A stretch of 64,000 bases of DNA from Novosphingobium sp. (GCA_024236235.1 JACKKV010000008.1:1-64000), one strand, 5' to 3'. Counted from the stretch's first letter, positions 16,886 through 26,065 are shown. Numbers and translations: made by a program. Notes: generated by a model not told the origin, from the letters alone.

Positions 16886-17446
16886 ATGAGTGAGGCGCAA
16901 TATCTTTCCGGGCGACTGCTGCTGGCGATGCCCAATATGTACGACCCCAATTTCGAACGGGCCGTGATCGCCATGTGCGTGCATGATGAAAATGGTGCGC
17001 TCGGTATCGGGGTGGGTCATCTGCGTGACGACATCAGCTTTCACGGCCTGCTTGAACAGCTTGATATCGAACCTGGCGATGCGCCCGACTGCCCGGTCCA
17101 TCATGGCGGTCCCGTTGAAACAGCGCGCGGCTTCGTGCTCCATTCGGCGGACTGGGGCGGGGAAGGGACGTTGCTGGTCAACCCCTTTGGCGCGCTGTCT
17201 GGATCAGTGGATGTGTTGCGCGCCATTGCGGCCGGGCGTGGCCCGCGCCATTGGCTCGTCGCACTGGGCTATGCGGGATGGGCGTCCGGGCAACTGGAAC
17301 AGGAGATGAGCAGGCCGGGCTGGTATGCAGCCACAGGGCGTGCGCCGATCCTGTACGATACACCAGCCGAAGACCGCTGGAACGCCACCTGGGCGGCAGA
17401 GGGGATCAACCCTTCCATGTTGGCAGGCGATGGCGGCAACGCCTGA
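16886..17446 (+). CDS. YqgE/AlgH family protein
   Basis: A 186-residue YqgE/AlgH protein. The family start LSGRLLLAMPNMYDPNFERAVI and the central VHHGGPVETARGFVLHS are well conserved, as is the later GYAGWASGQLEQEM. The molecular function of the family is unresolved; in Pseudomonas AlgH is linked to alginate regulation. No membrane segment or signal peptide is present. It lies 53 bases after the PilZ gene on the same strand. Confidence 0.92.
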   Translation: MSEAQYLSGRLLLAMPNMYDPNFERAVIAMCVHDENGALGIGVGHLRDDISFHGLLEQLDIEPGDAPDCPVHHGGPVETARGFVLHSADWGGEGTLLVNPFGALSGSVDVLRAIAAGRGPRHWLVALGYAGWASGQLEQEMSRPGWYAATGRAPILYDTPAEDRWNATWAAEGINPSMLAGDGGNA

Positions 17447-17492
17447 AATTCAGGCTCGATGAGGCGGCGGGATCGCCACCGCACGTCAGCCC

Positions 17493-17696
17493 CTATCCGC
17501 TTAACGCATGCTCTTCGGCAGTGACCGGCTGAGTCGGGCCCTGGCGTTCCGACAAGGCGCCTGAAATCCAGATGGCCGAAAGGGCCAGGATGGCCAGGAT
17601 CAGACTGATCAGCAGTATGTAGCGCACAATGTGCGGGGTGCTGCCCGCGCTGGCTTCGGTTGTCGTGACATGCACTTCGTCGCCATGACGTTCCAT
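17493..17696 (-). CDS. Small single-pass membrane protein, unknown function
   Basis: A 67-residue ORF with one strong hydrophobic segment (IVRYILLISLILAILALSAI, about residues 24-43) after a polar, threonine-rich N-terminus. A clear Shine-Dalgarno (GGGAGAG) stands before ATG 17696. I do not recognise a family. It converges with yqgE and lies downstream of tRNA-Ser on the same strand. The Shine-Dalgarno and compositional bias support a real small gene. Confidence 0.55.
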   Translation of the reverse strand: MERHGDEVHVTTTEASAGSTPHIVRYILLISLILAILALSAIWISGALSERQGPTQPVTAEEHALSG

Positions 17697-17841
17697 GCTC
17701 GTCTCTCCCGTTCTCTGGCGCCCCGAAACTGTCGTCGAAGAGCCATGAAGGCGGGCGATGCAGAACCCTGCCGCTGACAGGGTGCAATCACCCGCATGTG
17801 TGATCATAACACGGTTTCAGAAAATGGTGCAGGTGGATTTG

Positions 17842-17931
17842 TGGCGGACAGGGTGGGATTCGAACCCACGGTGGGCTTGCACCCACGCCGGTTTTCAAGA
17901 CCGGTGCATTCAACCGCTCTGCCACCTGTCC
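17842..17931 (-). tRNA. tRNA-Ser (anticodon UGA)
   Basis: Read on the minus strand it is a 90-base class II tRNA. The acceptor stem GGACAGG pairs with CCTGTCC, followed by discriminator G and an encoded CCA. The D-arm is GCAGAGCGG-like, and the anticodon stem CCGGT/ACCGG frames the loop CTTGAAA, giving anticodon TGA. A long variable arm and the T-arm GGTTCGAATCC follow. It decodes UCA. Confidence 0.97.
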
Positions 17932-18060
17932 GTGCCGAGCGCCGTCCCGCTAGCGCGCGCCACGAGCTTTGTCACCCGCGAATGGGCGGGGCGAGGGATA
18001 AATGCATCCAATTGCCGCTCCGCGATTTACAGGCGTGCGCAGCTTTGCCACGCTTGGCGC

Positions 18061-19089
18061 ATGATTTCATTCAAACGAATCTTTCCCGCCCTGGCCACAT
18101 TGCTGTTCTGTCTCCCGCTTGCGCCCTTGTCTGCTCAGCAGGTGCCGGACACCAGTTTCGAGGCCTATCTTCAGCTGCTAGCCGCCAAGGCGCGCGCAGA
18201 AGGGGTCAGCGAGGCGACGATCCGGCAAATGACCAGCGGCCTGACGCCTAACGAACGGGTGATGAATCTCGACCGGAGCGAGAATACGCCGCCGCGCAGC
18301 GGCTATCCGGCCATGGCGCCATATATCGCGCGGCACGTGGATTCGGCGCGGATTGCGGGCGGACGCAGCGTATTGGCATCGCTGGGGACCAGGGCATGGT
18401 CGATTGAGCAGCAATATGGGGTTCCTGCCGAAATTGTGATCGCGATCTTCGGGCACGAGACGAATTACGGATCCTATGTCGGCGATTTCGACCTCGCCCG
18501 TTCCCTGGCGACACTCGCATGGGAGGGGCGGCGGCGCGAATTGTTCGCCGGTGAATTTGTGGCGCTGCTCAAGATCGCGGATCGCGGTGTTCCCCGCTCT
18601 CGCCTGGTCGGCAGTTTTGCGGGCGCCTTTGGTTACCCGCAGTTCCTGCCCAGCATCTATCTGCGGCTCGCGGTCGATGGGGACGGCGATGGCCGTTCGG
18701 AGATCTGGTCAAGCCGGGCGGATGCACTGGCCTCCATCGCCAATTACTTTCGCGATGCGGGATGGCGCAGTGGGCAGCCATGGGGCGTTCGCGCCGCAAT
18801 CCCTGCGGGATTTGATTTCAGCGCGGTGGAAACCAAACTCGTTTCCCCTGTTTGCCCGCGCGTGCATGAACGGCACAGCCAGTGGAAAACCGTGCGCGAA
18901 TGGCGCAATCTGGGGGTTACGGCGCTTTCGCCGCTGGCTGACGATGTCTTGGCCTCGCTGTTCCAGCCTGACGGGCCGGGCCGGCCTGCCTGGCTCTTAA
19001 CCGGGAATTATAGGGTTATCACCGAATATAACTGCTCGAACTACTACGCTTTATCCGTGGGGTTGCTTGCAGATGAGATTGCCCAATAG
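18061..19089 (+). CDS. Lytic murein transglycosylase, MltB-like
   Basis: A 342-residue periplasmic peptidoglycan lytic transglycosylase. The signal peptide spans about residues 1-23 (ending LAPLSA), and a family SLT_2 domain follows. The catalytic glutamate is in IFGHETNYGSYVG; the substrate-groove segment AGAFGYPQFLPSIYLRLAVD and the loop DGDGDG are conserved. No lipobox is seen, so it is soluble rather than a lipoprotein like E. coli MltB. The start at 18061 gives a proper signal peptide; the frame extends upstream into the tRNA region by chance. It overlaps the RlpA-like gene by 17 bases. Confidence 0.93.
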   Translation: MISFKRIFPALATLLFCLPLAPLSAQQVPDTSFEAYLQLLAAKARAEGVSEATIRQMTSGLTPNERVMNLDRSENTPPRSGYPAMAPYIARHVDSARIAGGRSVLASLGTRAWSIEQQYGVPAEIVIAIFGHETNYGSYVGDFDLARSLATLAWEGRRRELFAGEFVALLKIADRGVPRSRLVGSFAGAFGYPQFLPSIYLRLAVDGDGDGRSEIWSSRADALASIANYFRDAGWRSGQPWGVRAAIPAGFDFSAVETKLVSPVCPRVHERHSQWKTVREWRNLGVTALSPLADDVLASLFQPDGPGRPAWLLTGNYRVITEYNCSNYYALSVGLLADEIAQ

Positions 19090-20011
19090 AAAATTCCTGG
19101 CCCTTGGCCTGGTCGTATTGCTGGCGTCATGCGGCGGCAATGGCCGCGTGGAGCAGGCCTCTACACCCGTACCGACCACCGGCCCGGCGGCCGATTATCC
19201 GATCGTCGTTGGCGAACCCTATGCCGTGATGGGGGTGAATTATACGCCGGTCGATACGCTGAATTATGATGAGGTTGGCTATCTCGGGATCGAGCCAGAG
19301 GCAGACCCCGCGATCACTGGCGCGCATCACACTCTCCCGCTGCCAAGCTATGTCGAGGTGACATCGCTGGATAGCGGTCGCACGATCCTCGTCAGGCTGA
19401 TCCGGCGCGGCCCGATGGATAGCAACAGCCTGATCGCCCTGTCGTCAGGCGCTGCCAGGCAGTTGGGCGTGACCGGCACCACGGCCGTGCGTGTGCGCCG
19501 CGTCAACCCGCCGGAAGTTGAGCGGGCGATGCTGCGCCGGGGCGAGGCAGCCCCGGAACGGATGGAGACGCCACAGTCGCTGGTGACGGTGCTGCGCCGC
19601 AAACTGCCCGAAACCGGCGCTGTGCCGGCCGTCGCACTGACCCCGCCCAAACCGCAGCAGGCAACGCCGGTTGCTTCCGATCCGGCGGTGAGCACTGCCA
19701 GCACCGCGCCCGAGTCTCTGGCGCTGCCACCGGTCGATGCCGCGCCAAGACCGGATGACAAGCCGCGCGAAACAGCCGCCGCACACACTGCAACGACCAC
19801 GGACGGACGCTTTGTCGTTCAGGCAGGGGCCTTCTCGGTCGAAGGCAATGCCAAGACCGTCGCCGCGCAGATTGACGGCAGGATCGACCGGTCCGGCAAG
19901 CTTTATCTGGTACGCACTGGCCCCTATGCTGACAAGGCGGCGGCCAAGGCCGCCCTCGCCAAGGTGGTCGCAGCCGGATATAGCGGAGCGAGAATCTACT
20001 CGCTTCAGTAA
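19073..20011 (+). CDS. RlpA-like lipoprotein with SPOR domain
   Basis: A 312-residue predicted lipoprotein: the signal peptide ends in LLASC (lipobox, Cys20). A degenerate double-psi beta-barrel region (residues ~45-150) contains GAHHTLPLPSYVEVTSLDSG. A Pro/Ala/Thr-rich linker and a C-terminal SPOR domain (FVVQAGAFSVEGNAKTVAAQ) that binds denuded peptidoglycan at septa follow. In RlpA, a His and an Asp (NDRGPF motif) are catalytic. The His is present, but the Asp position reads RRGPM, so lytic transglycosylase activity is doubtful. It sits between MltB-like and DD-carboxypeptidase genes, consistent with a septal wall role. Confidence 0.82.
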   Translation: MRLPNRKFLALGLVVLLASCGGNGRVEQASTPVPTTGPAADYPIVVGEPYAVMGVNYTPVDTLNYDEVGYLGIEPEADPAITGAHHTLPLPSYVEVTSLDSGRTILVRLIRRGPMDSNSLIALSSGAARQLGVTGTTAVRVRRVNPPEVERAMLRRGEAAPERMETPQSLVTVLRRKLPETGAVPAVALTPPKPQQATPVASDPAVSTASTAPESLALPPVDAAPRPDDKPRETAAAHTATTTDGRFVVQAGAFSVEGNAKTVAAQIDGRIDRSGKLYLVRTGPYADKAAAKAALAKVVAAGYSGARIYSLQ

Positions 20012-20045
20012 ACTCCCGCCAGGCAGGCGGGCAAAGGGAGCCTGC

Positions 20046-21209
20046 TTGTCGCGTAAACCGGCCCTGTTTCTGGCTTTGCTGGCAATCGCCGCACCATCGC
20101 GCGCGGCTGAGAATGCCGTGCCCGCCGCCGCGCTTCCGCCAACTGCGGCGCAGGCGCCGATTACATTGCTGCAGGACCTCTCCAGCGGTCAGGTGCTGTT
20201 CGCGCGCGAGGCTGACCGGCGCTTTCTGCCTGCCTCGATCACCAAGGTGATGACGGCACTGGTGGCCTTCGAAATGCTGGAAGATGGACGGCTGGCCGCC
20301 CGGCAGAATTATACCGTCAAACCCGCCATTGCGAGAGAATGGTCCGGCAAGGGCACCAGCATGTTCGTGAAGGGAGGGGACCAGCTTTCCGTCGAACAAC
20401 TGTTGCGCGGGATCACCACCGTGTCTGCCAATGACGCCTGCGTCGTTCTGGCGGATGGAGCAAGCGGTTCCGTCGCCAACTGGGTGGCGCTGATGAACCG
20501 GCGCGCCCGTGCCCTTGGCATGGCCGACAGCCACTTCGGTACGCCCAATGGCTGGCCCGACGAAGGGCGCACCTATGTTACCGGACGCGATCTGGTTCGG
20601 CTGGCGCAGGCGCTGATTGATGGTCACCCGGCCTATTATCGAGATTATATAGGCAAGCGCAGCTTCAGCGTGAATGGCGTGGAGCGGCGCAATCACGATC
20701 CGATCAGCGGTGTGGTCGAAGGTGCGGACGGGATCAAGACCGGGCACACGCGTGAAGCGGGCTACACTTTCCTCGGCTCGGCGCAGCGCGATGGGCGGCG
20801 GCTGGTGATGGTCATCGCCGGTGCGCCGAGCGAGGCGGTACGCGCGCAGGTTTCGCGCGATCTGATCGAATGGGGCTTCACCGCATTTGAAAGTCGCCCC
20901 CTGTTTGCCGCGAACGCCATTGTCGGGCAGGCCAGCGTCCAGGATGGCGCGCACGGATCCGTGCCTTTGCGCACGCCCCGCGCCATATTCGCCAGCGTCC
21001 CTAAGGGCAGCAGCGGCACCATTCGCCTTGCCCTGCATTACAAGGGGCCGGTCAAGGCGCCGATAGCAGCGGGGGACAAGGTGGCCGAACTCGAAATTCG
21101 CGTGGATGGCCTCCCTCCCTCCCGCTTGCCTTTGCTGGCCGCGCGCGGGGTGGCGCAGGCAGGGCCGCTGGTGCGCATCTGGAATGGGCTGAAAGGCCTG
21201 TTCGGATGA
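20046..21209 (+). CDS. D-alanyl-D-alanine carboxypeptidase (penicillin-binding protein 5/6 type)
   Basis: A 387-residue class C low-molecular-mass PBP that removes the terminal D-Ala from peptidoglycan pentapeptides. The signal peptide is MSRKPALFLALLAIAAPSRA. Active-site motifs are SITK (nucleophile Ser near residue 65), SAN in TTVSANDACV, and KTG in IKTGHTREAGY. A C-terminal PBP5-associated beta domain (~residues 285-370) and a hydrophobic/amphipathic end (VRIWNGLKGLFG) are typical of membrane-attached forms. The start is TTG 20046 behind AAAGGGAG. tmk overlaps by 4 bases. Confidence 0.94.
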   Translation: MSRKPALFLALLAIAAPSRAAENAVPAAALPPTAAQAPITLLQDLSSGQVLFAREADRRFLPASITKVMTALVAFEMLEDGRLAARQNYTVKPAIAREWSGKGTSMFVKGGDQLSVEQLLRGITTVSANDACVVLADGASGSVANWVALMNRRARALGMADSHFGTPNGWPDEGRTYVTGRDLVRLAQALIDGHPAYYRDYIGKRSFSVNGVERRNHDPISGVVEGADGIKTGHTREAGYTFLGSAQRDGRRLVMVIAGAPSEAVRAQVSRDLIEWGFTAFESRPLFAANAIVGQASVQDGAHGSVPLRTPRAIFASVPKGSSGTIRLALHYKGPVKAPIAAGDKVAELEIRVDGLPPSRLPLLAARGVAQAGPLVRIWNGLKGLFG

Positions 21210-21844
21210 AGCGCGGGTGCTTCATCACGCTGGAAGGCGGGGAAGGGGTGGGCAAATCGACGCAAGCCCGCCTGCTTGGGGCATTTCTGGAACAGCGCGG
21301 CATTACCGTGGAACTGACGCGCGAACCGGGCGGAACCGCAGGGGCGGAGGCGATCCGCGCGCTGCTGCTCGATCCTGCAGGGGCGGGCTGGGGGGCACGG
21401 GCCGAGGCGCTGCTGTTCGCTGCGGCCCGGGCCGACCATGTGGCGCAACGCATCCAGCCCGCGCTGGAGGCTGGCCGCTGGGTCATCTGCGACCGTTTCC
21501 TCGATTCAAGTCGGGCTTATCAGGGCGGCGGGGGAGGAATCTCCGATACCGAACTGCTCGAACTGCACCGCATTGGCAGTGGCGGATTGCTGCCGGACCG
21601 GACCCTGCTCATCGAAGTTTCCCCGCAGGTCGCAGCGGAACGGCTGGCCGAGCGCGATGGCGGTCTGTCAGACGCAATTGGCGGACGCGGCGCGGAATAT
21701 CACGCGCGGGTCGCACAGGCGTTTCATCGCCTGGCGACGGCGGAACCTCGCCGCTTCGCGATCATCGACGGCTCTGGCGCGCCTGATGCAATTCACGCGC
21801 GCATCTGCACTGCACTTGCCCCGCTGCTGGATGGCCAACCATGA
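21206..21844 (+). CDS. tmk: Thymidylate kinase
   Basis: A 212-residue P-loop kinase phosphorylating dTMP to dTDP. The Walker A is EGGEGVGKSTQARLL (residues 8-22), the DR(Y/F) motif is CDRFLDSSRAYQGGGG, and the LID region includes ERLAERDGG. The start ATG overlaps the preceding stop (ATGA) and the 3' end overlaps holB in the same way, forming a coupled cell wall-nucleotide-replication run. Confidence 0.96.
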   Translation: MKRGCFITLEGGEGVGKSTQARLLGAFLEQRGITVELTREPGGTAGAEAIRALLLDPAGAGWGARAEALLFAAARADHVAQRIQPALEAGRWVICDRFLDSSRAYQGGGGGISDTELLELHRIGSGGLLPDRTLLIEVSPQVAAERLAERDGGLSDAIGGRGAEYHARVAQAFHRLATAEPRRFAIIDGSGAPDAIHARICTALAPLLDGQP

Positions 21845-22803
21845 AATGGGCGGGGCACGATGCTGCATGGCACGCCTGGCGCGGCGCCATCAGCGGCGAA
21901 CGGATGCATCACGGATGGATTTTTGCAGGCCGCAAAGGGTTGGGCAAGGCGTCCTTTGCCCAGGCGGCTGCGCGCGAACTGGTCGCGGAGGCGGGCGTGC
22001 CGCAGCCCGCTGGCGAACATCCCGATATCATCACCCTGACCAATCTTCCCGCCAATGCGGATGAGGAGAAGAAACAGGCTGACGGGAAACCGTTCGAGAC
22101 CAAGCGTAGCATCAGTGTCGCCCAGATTCGCGCGATGCAGCAGCGTTTGACGACCCGGCCAACGCTGGGATCGCGACGCGCGATCATCATCGATCCGGCG
22201 GACGACCTTGAAAAACCTGCGGCCAATGCGCTGCTCAAGAGCCTGGAAGAGCCGCCGGTCGGCACCTATTTCCTGCTGGTGGCGCATCGCCCGGGACGCC
22301 TGCTCGCCACCATCCGTTCGCGGTGCCGTCTGCTCCGCTTTCCCGAGTTGTCGGAACAGGAACTGGCCGGAATCCTGCGCCAGCAAGCGCCTGACGCGAG
22401 CGAGGCCGCCATAGTGGCCGCCATTGCCGCCGGGGCCGGATCGGCAGGGGCAGCGCTGGATTTCATCGAGCTTGATCTGGCGCCATTGCACGGATTGATG
22501 GCGCGGATCGCGCAGCAGGGCGATCCCGGTTTCCACCTGCGCGGCGAACTGGCCGAAGCAATGGGGCAGCGGCCAGATCGCAAACGACAGCTGGCCGCGC
22601 TGGAGCTCGCCCGTGCGGTTCTGGCCGAACGGCTGCATCACACCAGCGGGAAGGAACTGCCCCCGCTGATCAATGCGCATGCGGAACTTGTCCGCCTCAG
22701 CGGCCAGGCACCCACCTACAATTTCGATCCCGGCCTGCTGGTGCTTGAAATCGGCGGCTTGCTCGCATCGGCTGCGATGGATAGGGAGCGCGCCAATGGC
22801 TGA
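21841..22803 (+). CDS. holB: DNA polymerase III delta' subunit
   Basis: A 320-residue clamp-loader subunit. It has the AAA+ fold with a degenerate P-loop (GRKGLGKASFAQAAA) and the SRC sensor motif (TIRSRCRLLRFPEL), as expected for delta'. The middle part contains IIDPADDLEKPAANALLKSLEEPP, equivalent to the Walker B/sensor region. A zinc module of the E. coli type (four Cys) is not visible. It follows tmk, as in many bacteria, and overlaps metG by 8 bases. Confidence 0.93.
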   Translation: MKWAGHDAAWHAWRGAISGERMHHGWIFAGRKGLGKASFAQAAARELVAEAGVPQPAGEHPDIITLTNLPANADEEKKQADGKPFETKRSISVAQIRAMQQRLTTRPTLGSRRAIIIDPADDLEKPAANALLKSLEEPPVGTYFLLVAHRPGRLLATIRSRCRLLRFPELSEQELAGILRQQAPDASEAAIVAAIAAGAGSAGAALDFIELDLAPLHGLMARIAQQGDPGFHLRGELAEAMGQRPDRKRQLAALELARAVLAERLHHTSGKELPPLINAHAELVRLSGQAPTYNFDPGLLVLEIGGLLASAAMDRERANG

Positions 22804-24358
22804 CTCCTTTTATATCACCACCGCGATTTCGTATCCCAACGGCAGGCCTCATATCGGCCACGCCTATGAGGCGATTGCCGCAGACGTTATCGCCCGGTTC
22901 CAGCGGCTGAATGGCCGCGACGTGCGCTTCCAGACGGGGACGGACGAACATGGCCTGAAAATGGCGCAAAAGGCGCGCGAACTGGGCATGGAACCGCGCG
23001 CACTGGCGGATGAGATGTCTGCCCATTTCATTGCGATGTGCGATGGGTTGAACGTGCGTTACGATCGTTTCCTGCGCACCAGCGAGCCCGATCATCACCG
23101 CGCCAGCCAGGCACTGTGGCAGGCGATGGAGGCCAATGGCGACCTTTATCTCGATCGCTACGAAGGCTGGTATTCGGTCCGCGACGAAGCCTATTACGAT
23201 GAAAGCGAGCTGGTCGCGGGGGAAGGGGATGAAAAGCTCTCCCCGCAAGGCACGCCGGTCGAATGGACGGTGGAGGAAAGCTGGTTTTTCCGCCTGTCGA
23301 AATATCAGGACCAATTGCTCGCGCTCTATCGCGACAATCCCGACTTCCTTCAGCCTGAAAGCCGCCGCAATGAAATGATCGCCTTCGTTTCGGGCGGGCT
23401 GCGCGATCTGTCCGTCTCGCGCACCAGTTTTGATTGGGGTGTAAAGGTGCCAGGCAGCGAAGACCATGTCATGTATGTGTGGGTCGATGCGCTGACGAAC
23501 TATCTGACCGGCCTTGGCTATCCCGATAAAACTGGCCTGTTTTCAGAATATTGGCCAGCAGACCTGCATCTGATCGGGAAGGACATAGTACGCTTCCACA
23601 CGGTTTACTGGCCCGCCTTTTTGATGAGCGCGGGCCTGCCGCTGCCGAGAAAGGTCTTCGGGCATGGTTTCCTGCTCAATCGCGGGCAAAAGGAATCCAA
23701 GTCGCTTGGCAATGTAACCGATCCGATGGAACTGGCCGACCGCTTCGGGGTGGACGTGCTGCGCTATTTCCTGATGCGCGAGGTCACCTTCGGTCAGGAT
23801 GGCAGCTATTCACCCGAAGCCATTGTTCTGAAAAGCAATGCGGAACTGGCCAACAGTTTCGGCAATCTCGCGCAGCGGGTTCTTTCAATGATCTACAAGA
23901 ACCTTGATGGCGTTCTCTCCGACGACTACTCGCCAGACCAGGCTGACATCACACTGCACCACTCAGTGCGCGATACGTGCAGGACTCTGCTTCCCCGTGA
24001 GTTCGAGAAATTGAACTTCTCGGTTGGAATAGAGGAATGGTTGCGGGCTGTTTTCACTTGTAATCAATATGTTGACGAGCAGGCCCCGTGGAAATTGCGT
24101 AAGGAAGATCCCGAGCGGATGCGGGCGGTGCTGATGACTCTGTTCATGGCGGTGCGTGATCTGGCCATCACTATCAGCCCCGTAATTCCAAATTCCGCCA
24201 CCAAGCTCCTCGATCAGATGGGAATTTTGCGTACGAAGCGGGATTTCATCGCGCTGCGCGATGACCGATGGTTCGGCGATCTTGTGGCCAGCAAATTCCG
24301 GATAAGCCAACCGGTTGGTGTATTCCCCCGCCTCGAACTGCCGGAAGAAGCCGCCTGA
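22796..24358 (+). CDS. metG: Methionyl-tRNA synthetase
   Basis: A 520-residue class I synthetase without the C-terminal dimerisation/tRNA-binding domain. The HIGH motif is in RPHIGHAYEAIAAD (residues ~19-22). The KMSKS loop reads KESKS in GQKESKSLGN. The connective-peptide region lacks the CxxC zinc knuckles of the E. coli enzyme, so it is the short zinc-free form. The start ATG 22796 overlaps the holB stop by 8 bases; upstream in-frame codons belong to holB. tatD overlaps its stop by one base. Confidence 0.96.
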   Translation: MADSFYITTAISYPNGRPHIGHAYEAIAADVIARFQRLNGRDVRFQTGTDEHGLKMAQKARELGMEPRALADEMSAHFIAMCDGLNVRYDRFLRTSEPDHHRASQALWQAMEANGDLYLDRYEGWYSVRDEAYYDESELVAGEGDEKLSPQGTPVEWTVEESWFFRLSKYQDQLLALYRDNPDFLQPESRRNEMIAFVSGGLRDLSVSRTSFDWGVKVPGSEDHVMYVWVDALTNYLTGLGYPDKTGLFSEYWPADLHLIGKDIVRFHTVYWPAFLMSAGLPLPRKVFGHGFLLNRGQKESKSLGNVTDPMELADRFGVDVLRYFLMREVTFGQDGSYSPEAIVLKSNAELANSFGNLAQRVLSMIYKNLDGVLSDDYSPDQADITLHHSVRDTCRTLLPREFEKLNFSVGIEEWLRAVFTCNQYVDEQAPWKLRKEDPERMRAVLMTLFMAVRDLAITISPVIPNSATKLLDQMGILRTKRDFIALRDDRWFGDLVASKFRISQPVGVFPRLELPEEAA

Positions 24359-25134
24359 TGCTGGTCGATTCCCACTGCCACCTTGAATACAAGGGGCTGG
24401 TTGAAGATCAGCAGGGCGTGCTGGCCCGTGCGCGTGAGGCCGGGATTGGCGCATTCCTGAACATTTCAACCCGCCGCAGCGAGTGGGAACAGGTCGTCGG
24501 AACCGCCCGACGCGAGGCCGATGTCTTCGCCAGCGTGGGCATTCACCCGCATGAAGCAGACACGCATGCTGATCTGGACGAGGCGGCGTTGTTATCGGCT
24601 GCGGAAGATCCTCGCGTGATCGGCATCGGTGAAACCGGGCTCGACTATTATTACGATCATTCGGACCGTGCTGTGCAGCGCGACCTGTTCCGCCTTCACA
24701 TCGGCGTTGCGCGCAGGACCGGCCTGCCGATCATCGTTCACACCCGCGACGCGGAGGAAGATACGGCCGCGATCCTTCGGGAAGAATGGGAGAAGGGGGC
24801 CTTCCCGGGTCTGATTCACTGCTTCACCGCCTCGGCCGAATTTGCGCGCACGGCGTTGGACCTGGGCCTGTCCATCTCGCTGTCCGGCATTGTCACCTTC
24901 AAGAACGCTCGCGACCTGCAAGCGGTGGCGCGCGATCTGCCGGCGGACCGGGTGCTGGTGGAAACCGATGCGCCGTTTCTCGCACCGGTCCCGCATCGCG
25001 GGCAGGTGTGCGAGCCTGCCTTTGTTGCCAATACGGCGCGCTTCGTAGCCGAACTGCGCGGCGAAGAGCCTGAAACACTGGCCGACAGCACGACCGCGAA
25101 TTTCCACCGCCTGTTCACCAGGACCGCCGCATGA
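24358..25134 (+). CDS. tatD: TatD family metal-dependent hydrolase
   Basis: A 258-residue TIM-barrel hydrolase. Metal ligands are in VDSHCHLEY at the N-terminus, IGETGLDYYYDH (residues ~82-93), VHTRDAEEDT, IHCFT and VETDAPFLAPVPHRG. TatD proteins are Mg-dependent DNases linked to 3'-5' exonuclease activity and D-tyrosyl-tRNA-like quality control. The ATG overlaps the metG stop (TGATG), and it lies between metG and the MBL gene, a common order in alphaproteobacteria. Confidence 0.94.
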   Translation: MLVDSHCHLEYKGLVEDQQGVLARAREAGIGAFLNISTRRSEWEQVVGTARREADVFASVGIHPHEADTHADLDEAALLSAAEDPRVIGIGETGLDYYYDHSDRAVQRDLFRLHIGVARRTGLPIIVHTRDAEEDTAAILREEWEKGAFPGLIHCFTASAEFARTALDLGLSISLSGIVTFKNARDLQAVARDLPADRVLVETDAPFLAPVPHRGQVCEPAFVANTARFVAELRGEEPETLADSTTANFHRLFTRTAA

Positions 25135-25898
25135 AGCTGCTGATGCTCGGCTCGGGCACCTCGTCGGGCGTGCCGCGTGTCGGCAATGACTGGGGCGCCT
25201 GCGACCCTGCAGAACCGCGCAATCGCCGCAGCCGGGTTTCGATCATCGTCGAGGGCGATGATGGCGCCCGTCTGCTGGTGGATACGTCACCGGATTTGCG
25301 GCACCAGCTGCTCGACAACGCGATTGACCGGATCGACGCCGTGTTCTGGACTCATGACCATGCCGATCATTGCCACGGGATCGATGATTTGCGCGCGCTG
25401 CGTTATGGCCGCAGCGGGCCTCTGCCCGGTTTTGCGGCGGATGAAACGGTGCGCAGGCTGCGCCAACGCTTCGGCTATGCCTTTGCCGGACAATATGGCT
25501 ATCCCACCATCGTCAATCTCGATACGCTTGACCGATTGCGGATGTTTGCCGGGATCGGCATTTCATCGTGCCAGATGCCGCATGGACCAGCCCAGTCGAC
25601 CGCCTTTCGCTTCGATCAGGCTGGTAAGTCTATCGTTTATGCGACTGATTTTAGCGCAGTTTCGGTTGAAATGTTGGCACTGTTTGCGGATGTGGATGTG
25701 CTGGTGGTCGATTGCCTGCGCCGCGATCCGCATCCGACTCATGCCAATCTTGCCGCCGCTCTTGACCTGGCGCACCGCTGCCGCGCGCGCCGCACGGTGC
25801 TGACGCATCTGGACAAGAGCATGGATTACCGCAGCTTGTGCCATGAGGTGCCCGATGGCGTGATCGTTGGTTACGACGGATTGGAGCTGGTCGCATGA
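25131..25898 (+). CDS. MBL-fold metallo-hydrolase (PhnP-like)
   Basis: A 255-residue metallo-beta-lactamase fold protein. The metal-binding signature is THDHADHCHGIDDLR (residues ~75-89), with later ligands in YATDFSAV and LTHLDKSMDY. The N-terminus LGSGTSSGVPRVGNDWGAC with two cysteines resembles PhnP-type phosphodiesterases, which cleave cyclic ribose phosphates. No phn genes are present, so the substrate is unknown. It overlaps both tatD and the next small gene by 4 bases. Confidence 0.88.
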   Translation: MKLLMLGSGTSSGVPRVGNDWGACDPAEPRNRRSRVSIIVEGDDGARLLVDTSPDLRHQLLDNAIDRIDAVFWTHDHADHCHGIDDLRALRYGRSGPLPGFAADETVRRLRQRFGYAFAGQYGYPTIVNLDTLDRLRMFAGIGISSCQMPHGPAQSTAFRFDQAGKSIVYATDFSAVSVEMLALFADVDVLVVDCLRRDPHPTHANLAAALDLAHRCRARRTVLTHLDKSMDYRSLCHEVPDGVIVGYDGLELVA

Positions 25899-26065
25899 AC
25901 GGTGCCATCTGGGCGTCAGTCATACTTCTGGTGGCAGCTTTGGTTTTGCCCTTGGCGTCACTGCGCGGTCGGCGCATTCCTGGCGGCACGCTGCTAAAGA
26001 TGGCGGCGGCCTGGATCGCCATATTCATCCTCTGCGTCATAATTTTCGCGTTTCTGGTCAGGTAG
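25895..26065 (+). CDS. Small two-segment membrane protein, unknown function
   Basis: A 56-residue ORF whose ATG overlaps the MBL gene stop (ATGA) and which ends with TAG at 26065. It has two hydrophobic stretches (about residues 4-20 and 34-54) separated by a basic turn (LRGRRIPGG), suggesting a membrane hairpin. I do not recognise a family. The perfect 4-base coupling and hydrophobicity support a real gene. Confidence 0.6.
   Translation: MNGAIWASVILLVAALVLPLASLRGRRIPGGTLLKMAAAWIAIFILCVIIFAFLVR

Noticed and set aside
19503..21038. 511-codon minus-strand ORF across the RlpA-like and DD-carboxypeptidase genes
   Set aside because: It is Arg/Gln/Pro-rich shadow sequence without domain similarity, opposite well-supported genes.
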